Positions 6,273-11,473 of a DNA stretch of 11,473 nt are shown here, in pieces. Both the position numbers and the translations under genes were made by a program. Each line of letters opens with the position of its first letter. The first letter of the stretch is position 1. Under the pieces are notes generated by a model. The model had not been told where the DNA came from. It made no database searches and was given only the letters and a program-made list of their open reading frames with translations. The DNA lies in the NCBI GenBank assembly GCA_047975295.1, contig JBKEDH010000166.1, positions 1-11,473 on the forward strand, read 5' to 3'. The stretch is from JBKEDH01 sp047975295. GTDB taxonomy: Bacteria > Bacteroidota > Bacteroidia > Flavobacteriales > Flavobacteriaceae.

Positions 6273-7199
6273 CTATTTTGATAGTTCCAACATACGTTCA
6301 ATGGGCAGTAATGCTCGTTTTCTTATGTTTTCGGGTACTTCTATTTGAGGTGATTCGTTTTTAAGGCAATCGTAAAGCTTTTGCAGTGTATTCATTTTCA
6401 TAAAGTGGCATTCGCTACAGGCGCAGGTATTGTCCTCGACCGCCGGTGCGGGAAGTAGCTCGGTGTTTGGCATTTCTTGTTGCATTTTATGAAGAATACC
6501 GGCTTCGGTGGCTACAATGAATTTTTCTTTGGGATGTTCCTTTACAAAATTTATCATTCCGGAAGTGGAGCCAATATAAGCGGCCGTATTTAAAATATGT
6601 TCTTCGGATTCGGGATGTGCAATAATTTTATAATCGGGATATTTTTTATGGAGTTCCAATAGTTTATCCATGGAAAATGCTTCGTGCACTACGCAACTAC
6701 CATCCCAAAGCAACATATCGCGGCCTGTTTGGCGCATAACATAGCGTCCCAAGTTTTTATCGGGTGCAAAAATGATAGGTACATCCTTTGGTACCGATTC
6801 CACAATTTTTAGGGCATTGGATGAGGTGCATACAATATCGGTAAGGGCTTTAACCTCGGCCGAACAGTTTACGTAGGTTATAACAACGTGATCGGGATGT
6901 GCCTTAGTGAATTTTTCGAAAGCCTCCGGTGGGCAGGAATCGGCCAGAGAACAACCGGCATTTAAATCGGGTAAAACAACGGTTTTTGTTGGGTTTAATA
7001 TTTTGGCGGTTTCGGCCATAAAATGTACGCCGGCAAAAACGATAACATCGGCATCGGTTTCGGCTGCTTTTTGTGATAGTCCCAAACTATCTCCTACATA
7101 ATCAGCAATATCCTGTATTTCGGGCACTTGGTAGTAATGTGCCAAAATAACGGCATTCTTCTCCTTTTTAAGTCGGTTAATTTCTTTTACTAAATCCAT
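6273..7199 (-). CDS. nadA: Quinolinate synthase A
   Basis: A 308-residue 4Fe-4S enzyme that condenses iminoaspartate (from NadB) with dihydroxyacetone phosphate to give quinolinate. The three internally repeated domains of NadA can be followed by their motifs: LAHYYQVPEIQDIADYVGDSL (19-39), FAGVHFMAETAKIL (55-68), LPDLNAGCSLADSC (76-89), TYVNCSAEVKA (108-118), TSSNA (125-129), APDKNLGRYV (145-154), HPESEEH (195-201), and GSTSGM (210-215). The likely cluster ligands, by comparison with characterised NadA proteins, are Cys83, Cys169 (DGSCVVHE) and Cys264 (in CACSECHFMKMNTL). The length fits the short NadA form of many bacteria. It is the first gene of the nadA-nadB operon. The third pathway gene, nadC, is not present in the window. 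Confidence 0.97.
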   Translation of the reverse strand: MDLVKEINRLKKEKNAVILAHYYQVPEIQDIADYVGDSLGLSQKAAETDADVIVFAGVHFMAETAKILNPTKTVVLPDLNAGCSLADSCPPEAFEKFTKAHPDHVVITYVNCSAEVKALTDIVCTSSNALKIVESVPKDVPIIFAPDKNLGRYVMRQTGRDMLLWDGSCVVHEAFSMDKLLELHKKYPDYKIIAHPESEEHILNTAAYIGSTSGMINFVKEHPKEKFIVATEAGILHKMQQEMPNTELLPAPAVEDNTCACSECHFMKMNTLQKLYDCLKNESPQIEVPENIRKRALLPIERMLELSK

Positions 7200-7376
7200 T
7201 TTGTTAATTTCTAAAGTGTTTGTTTGTATAAAATCAACATCTGTGCCAAGACTTGTTTTCGCAAATATCCTAAATTGTATTTAAGATGTATTATGGTTGC
7301 AATTACAAGCAAATATAATTTTTATTGTTGACTAAATAAACTTTCTATAATTATTGAAAAGCAAAAGGCCTTCAAC
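7200..7376. other. Intergenic region between the GH2 gene and nadA
   Basis: A 177-bp AT-rich spacer between two genes on the minus strand. It holds the candidate nadA promoter element and an AAGGCCTT palindrome (7365-7372) just after the GH2 stop, which is too short and loopless to be a convincing terminator. No RNA gene or riboswitch structure was recognised. Confidence 0.4.
7305..7318 (-). promoter_or_regulatory. Candidate promoter element upstream of nadA
   Basis: On the minus strand this reads TTATATTTGCTTGT, containing TATATTTG, a match to TAnnTTTG, about 110 bp before the nadA start. A good -33 partner is not obvious. The overlapping inverted repeat TTGC...GCAA (7297-7312) could be a regulator site. 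No NiaR or NadQ operator could be recognised with confidence. Confidence 0.3.
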
Positions 7377-10300
7377 CTAATCCGCCAATACTGTAAATTC
7401 TGCTCCCGAAGCAAAATCTTCGCCTCCATGTGAACTAAGCGCTGTAAAGCGGACAAAACGTCCTTTTATAGATTTCGCAAATCCAAACTGTTGTTGTTTT
7501 CTAGAGCGTTCAAACTCACTTTCTACAATAGGGTTACTCCAATTCTTGCCATCGTTGCTTATCTGTATTTTAAAACCTTTTATCATACCATTGCTTCCAT
7601 TTTGCCTTTGTGTGAAGGTAAATCCTTTGATTTCTTTGATCTCTCCGGCATCAAAATCGACCCAATGTGGGTATTGGGCAACGGTAACAGAATACATGGA
7701 ATGCCATATTGTATTGACATCGCCATCAACAAGTTTTTTGGCACTTCCTCCTTCTTCACTCGATGCAAAGACAACTTCTGTAGGGACGGTTGCTATCCTA
7801 TCGAACGACGATTCAAACTTTACATACTCTTCTCCTTCGTACCAAGTCTTGATGGTGCCGCCTTCCCTAAAGTTAAATGGTGAGTCATAAGCTTCAGGAT
7901 ATCTCTTGCCTTCAATTTGATATACGATACGCTTATTGCTCTGTAAAGAACTAATGCTCAATATACCATTTTTTGTACGTGAAATAGATATAGGCGCATC
8001 ACCACTAAGCGAAACGTTAACTTGTTTTTGGTAGTTATTGTTGTTGATAGGACGTATTACAAAACCCATATTGTGCATATCGGACTTGGTACGGTCATGT
8101 TCCAGCGGTGGTCCTTGTCCACAACTGGCACCGCCCAGTCCGGTAACTTGGCTAAGTAGGTACAGATGCGTAACATCGCTTTCTGGAAGCTCGTAGGTAT
8201 GCGGACTTAGCGTTAATTCCAATTCGCTCCATGGAAGTGCCGAAACCGATAACGGATTTTTGCCCACCACGGCAATACCTGCTCCGGTATTGTCTGTTAA
8301 TGTTGCCCAACGTACTTCTTCCCTGTTACCGGTAGATTGTGGTTTAGGCCAGTTAACATACATGTTTTTTACCTTATCGTGATATAGCTCTATAAATTGC
8401 GATGTTTTTCTATCGGCAAAATTATTGACCGGTCCACGACCATAATAGCTGTAATTTTCGTATTTGTCCGGTACTTGCAAGGCATAACCAATATGTGGCA
8501 AATAAACTGTTGGGTCGTTTGAAGAAATGCCCGATTCCAACTCGATTGAACCGTCCGGATAGACCGTCCAAATCAGGTTTGATATAAATTTGAAATCATC
8601 ACTTCCAAATGGTGTATCTTCTTTCTCCTCAATCTCATATTTTCCTGTACTTCGACCATTAATATTAGCACCATTTGGTGCTTGCGATTCTACGGTAAAC
8701 ATCAGTACGAAAGAGCCATCTTCCTTAGTAGTTGTTTTTTGTTTTGTTACCCGATGTTTAAGGTTGTGCAAACCTTTTTCAAACCATTGTTTGTAGCCCC
8801 ATCTGTCATTATCAAGCGGTGCCCGTAAAGCATCCAACTTTGGCCCTTCGCCATCACGGATAACTTTCTGCCCATTATAGCTCAGGCTATATATCGTTCC
8901 GGTATTCAAATCGAACTTAGCGTCAAATCCTTGACCGGAAATACTTTTTATAGTCCCTTTATCGTTAACTTGCAATTTGCCTCCTTTGGCTACTTGTGCC
9001 AATGTTGGTTTGGCTTCGGCAGCTTTTATCTTTAGCTGTTCCTCCATTTGTACATAGCCTTTAGTTGCCCAAGGTTTTTCTTTTGCCAATAGGAATTGGA
9101 TTTTTACAAAATATTCCGATTGCGGTTTTAGTTTGCTATAATCCAACGGAAGACGGAATACTGTTTTATTTCTCGGCTTTGTTTTAGTAATAATATTTTC
9201 ATCTTCGCTTGACAATGTTTCTTTTAGAATCGCTACACCATCTTCGAACAATGACCATTGAATTGTATAATCTTCGAGCGATATAAAATAGTTTTTATTG
9301 AACACCTCATATATTCCATTTTCTGCTTCAACAGTTTTAACGCTAACATTTTGATATACTTTTTTGACTTCAAAATATTGGGGTTTCGGTGTTCTGTCGG
9401 CAAAAATAATACCGTTCATCACGAACATACCATCATTAGGCGTATCGCCAAAATCACCACCGTATGCCAAATATTTTTCACCTGTTTCTGTATCGTAATT
9501 GTACAAAGCCTGATCGACCCAATCCCAAATGGCACCTCCCATAAAAAAGTTGGTCGATTCCATAGCTTCCCAATAATCAATCAAATTGCCGGCAGCATTG
9601 CCCATAGAGTGTGCATATTCTGAGATATGGAATGGATACTTCATATTATAATTCCCTTTTACGGCATTGCGCACCCACTCGATAGATGGATATTGGTTGG
9701 ACCCCATATCCACAATTTTATTGTTGCGTTCGTACTGTACGGGGCGGGATTTGTCCACAGCCTTAATGGCATCATAAGCAGCTACAAAATTATTGCCCGG
9801 CCCGGCCTCGTTGCCCAACGACCAAATAACAACCGACGGATTATTAATGGTAGCATGTACCATTTCCAGATTGCGGGCTACGTGTGCATTTTTCCATTCT
9901 ACGGGATGCGACAAAGAGGCTTCACCGTAGTAATATTGATGGCTTTCTATATTGGCTTCGTCTTCTAAATAAATACCATATTTGTCACATAGATAATACC
10001 AATAGGGTTCGTCGGGATAATGCGAATTACGCACATGGTTAATATTCCCTTGCTTCATCAGCATGATTTCTTCTTCCATCATGTCACGGGTCACCACATG
10101 GCCGGTAGCCGGATGTGTTTCGTGGCGATTTACACCTTTTAGCTTAACGGTTTTACCATTTATATAGTAATAGCGCCCTGCCAAGCCAAATTCATCATCT
10201 TCGGCTTTGGTATCTTTAATTTCTACTTTGCGGAAACCAACGTAAGTAGATACCGTTTCGACAGTCTTACCTTTGTGGTCTTTCAGTTCGGCTACCAAAG

Positions 10301-11432
10301 TATAGCGGTATGGACGCTCTGCCGACCATAAATTTGGTTTGGCAAGTTTTATTTGCGTTGTTGCGGTTGTCGATGTATTGGCGTTAATACGAATTGCAGG
10401 GCTGTTATAGTTTATGCCCGGCACTTTGGCATTATCGTCTTTATACAATTCGTTGGCGTACAAGGTGTATGCCATTTTATATTTTTTGGCTGTTTTTTTG
10501 TCAAGATTACGAATGTCTGCCGAGATATTGATTGAACCATTTTGATAGTCATCGGTCAAATCGGGTATTACGACCAAATCCCGAATATGGATTTTGGGTT
10601 TGGACGTTAGGGATACCGACCTGAATATACCCGGCAAGCGGAACATATCTTGTGCTTCGAGGAATGAAGCATCGGAATTGCGATATACTTCTACAGCAAC
10701 CGTATTTTCTCCATTTTTGTTCAGATAATCCGTGATATTGAACGCAGCAAGATTTCTTGAATTTTTTGAAAAACCAACATACTTGTCGTTAATCCACAGA
10801 TAGAAAAATGAATCGACACCATCAAAATTGATAAATACTTCGCGTCCGTCCCAATTGCTTGGCACATTGAACGCACGGCGGTATGCACCTACTTCATTGC
10901 GGTATGTATATGTGGTCCAGTGTGTTGGAGGTGTACGCATAACACCACCACGCCAATCGTCTGCCTTTACGCTATGCTGAAAGATAACAGGCTGATTGAC
11001 GTAGATGGGAACACCATATTGTAATGAGCCGTCTTTTTGCAATCCGGCTATATTCCAGTTCATCGGTACGGATACATCGTCCCATGATGATACGTTCACT
11101 TTAGGATTGTAAAAATCTTTAATGCGCTCGTCGGGATGTTTTACCCAATGGAATTTCCATGTGCCATCTAAAGATTTCCAAAAATCACTATTTTCGGGAA
11201 GTACTTTCCGGGCTTTTTCTTTATCGGTAAAAGAGAAAAAATATGCTTTTGGCAATTCCTTATTTAAGGATAACCTTTCGGGCGACTCCCATTCATCGCC
11301 GGTAGGCACTTGGATATCGCCATAACTGTAACCGCTAATAGTGTGAGTAAATGGGCTTTGTGCATGAGTAAAGCTAATACTACCAATCAACAGTATAACT
11401 GTTGCCAATGTGTTAAAAAAATGTGATTTCAT
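7377..11432 (-). CDS. Secreted GH2 beta-galactosidase-like enzyme with F5/8 type C domain
   Basis: A 1351-residue glycoside hydrolase family 2 protein in the LacZ architecture. A signal peptide occupies about residues 1-24 (hydrophobic core LATVILLIGSISF, cleavage after THA, next residue Gln). It is not a lipoprotein because no Cys follows. The sugar-binding jelly-roll follows (about 40-290; DGTWKFHW, NFDGVDSFFYLWIN), then an Ig-like domain and the TIM barrel. The barrel has GVNRHETHP, the acid/base in SLGNEAG (Glu542) and the nucleophile in ISEYAHSMGN (Glu605). The beta-sandwich and small-chain domains follow (GRGPVNNFADR, PLEHDRTKSDMHNMG). The last 137 or so residues are an F5/8 type C (discoidin-like) domain (AKKLVDGDVNTIWHS), absent from E. 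coli LacZ (1024 residues). No type IX secretion C-terminal domain is seen. ATG 11432 is preferred to the frame-open ATGs at 11459 and 11453 because it starts the signal peptide and they fall at or before the predicted transcription start. True substrate specificity within GH2 is uncertain. Confidence 0.9.
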   Translation of the reverse strand: MKSHFFNTLATVILLIGSISFTHAQSPFTHTISGYSYGDIQVPTGDEWESPERLSLNKELPKAYFFSFTDKEKARKVLPENSDFWKSLDGTWKFHWVKHPDERIKDFYNPKVNVSSWDDVSVPMNWNIAGLQKDGSLQYGVPIYVNQPVIFQHSVKADDWRGGVMRTPPTHWTTYTYRNEVGAYRRAFNVPSNWDGREVFINFDGVDSFFYLWINDKYVGFSKNSRNLAAFNITDYLNKNGENTVAVEVYRNSDASFLEAQDMFRLPGIFRSVSLTSKPKIHIRDLVVIPDLTDDYQNGSINISADIRNLDKKTAKKYKMAYTLYANELYKDDNAKVPGINYNSPAIRINANTSTTATTQIKLAKPNLWSAERPYRYTLVAELKDHKGKTVETVSTYVGFRKVEIKDTKAEDDEFGLAGRYYYINGKTVKLKGVNRHETHPATGHVVTRDMMEEEIMLMKQGNINHVRNSHYPDEPYWYYLCDKYGIYLEDEANIESHQYYYGEASLSHPVEWKNAHVARNLEMVHATINNPSVVIWSLGNEAGPGNNFVAAYDAIKAVDKSRPVQYERNNKIVDMGSNQYPSIEWVRNAVKGNYNMKYPFHISEYAHSMGNAAGNLIDYWEAMESTNFFMGGAIWDWVDQALYNYDTETGEKYLAYGGDFGDTPNDGMFVMNGIIFADRTPKPQYFEVKKVYQNVSVKTVEAENGIYEVFNKNYFISLEDYTIQWSLFEDGVAILKETLSSEDENIITKTKPRNKTVFRLPLDYSKLKPQSEYFVKIQFLLAKEKPWATKGYVQMEEQLKIKAAEAKPTLAQVAKGGKLQVNDKGTIKSISGQGFDAKFDLNTGTIYSLSYNGQKVIRDGEGPKLDALRAPLDNDRWGYKQWFEKGLHNLKHRVTKQKTTTKEDGSFVLMFTVESQAPNGANINGRSTGKYEIEEKEDTPFGSDDFKFISNLIWTVYPDGSIELESGISSNDPTVYLPHIGYALQVPDKYENYSYYGRGPVNNFADRKTSQFIELYHDKVKNMYVNWPKPQSTGNREEVRWATLTDNTGAGIAVVGKNPLSVSALPWSELELTLSPHTYELPESDVTHLYLLSQVTGLGGASCGQGPPLEHDRTKSDMHNMGFVIRPINNNNYQKQVNVSLSGDAPISISRTKNGILSISSLQSNKRIVYQIEGKRYPEAYDSPFNFREGGTIKTWYEGEEYVKFESSFDRIATVPTEVVFASSEEGGSAKKLVDGDVNTIWHSMYSVTVAQYPHWVDFDAGEIKEIKGFTFTQRQNGSNGMIKGFKIQISNDGKNWSNPIVESEFERSRKQQQFGFAKSIKGRFVRFTALSSHGGEDFASGAEFTVLAD

Positions 11433-11456
11433 CAATTGTTTATGTTCTTGCATACA

Positions 11457-11464
11457 CAAAAATA
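11457..11464 (-). promoter_or_regulatory. Candidate -7 element of the GH2 gene
   Basis: On the minus strand this reads TATTTTTG, matching TAnnTTTG. The start of transcription would lie near 11450, placing ATG 11432 about 18 nt into the message and leaving the upstream ATGs untranscribed. The -33 partner would lie beyond the window edge and cannot be checked. Confidence 0.35.
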
Positions 11465-11473
11465 TAATAATTG

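Noticed and set aside
7365..7372. AAGGCCTT palindrome after the GH2 stop as a terminator
   Set aside because: It is a loopless 8-bp palindrome with no extended stem, so a stable intrinsic terminator hairpin cannot be drawn.
9258..9968. Two plus-strand frames of 113-121 codons antisense to the GH2 gene
   Set aside because: They lie wholly within the conserved catalytic region of the GH2 enzyme, have no family resemblance, and no promoter is evident.

Overview
The window looks like a chromosomal segment of a member of the Bacteroidota, probably a free-living or polysaccharide-using one. The evidence is: promoters of the Bacteroidota type (a TTG-like -33 element about 19-20 nt from TAnnTTTG), no clear Shine-Dalgarno sites, a flotillin and NfeD-like pair typical of the phylum, a nadA-nadB operon, and a large exported GH2 beta-galactosidase-like enzyme with a carbohydrate-binding-like C-terminal domain. 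Genus or species cannot be given from this sequence alone.

Layout. Positions 1-260 hold a decayed C-terminal end of an IS200/IS605-type TnpA transposase gene with two in-frame TGA stops, followed by hairpin-forming sequence. From 443 to 2630 (+) there is a two-gene operon: a small membrane protein of the NfeD/YuaF type and a flotillin (SPFH scaffold). An AT-rich segment (about 2640-4700) then carries a divergent pair, an HxlR-family repressor (-) and a zinc-independent quinone-oxidoreductase-like MDR enzyme (+), with operator-like repeats between them. Right behind the oxidoreductase sits the C-terminal half of a HigA-type addiction-module antitoxin, too short for routine gene calling, and then a noncoding block of nested palindromes. 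From 7199 down to 4704 (-) lies nadA-nadB, which makes quinolinate for NAD synthesis. The last 4 kb (11432 down to 7377, -) is one gene for a secreted GH2 enzyme with an F5/8 type C (discoidin) domain.

How the genes work together. NfeD-like protein plus flotillin should form a membrane microdomain scaffold. The HxlR regulator most likely controls the oxidoreductase in response to electrophiles or quinones, as in known HxlR/DUF24-oxidoreductase pairs. NadB oxidises aspartate to iminoaspartate, which NadA condenses with dihydroxyacetone phosphate; nadC is not in the window. The GH2 enzyme would trim galactosides outside the cytoplasm.

No clearly new multi-gene system is visible. The most interesting points are the two hidden remnants (transposase and antitoxin), the operator-like repeats at the hxlR/oxidoreductase promoter, and the palindromic block at 4620-4676.
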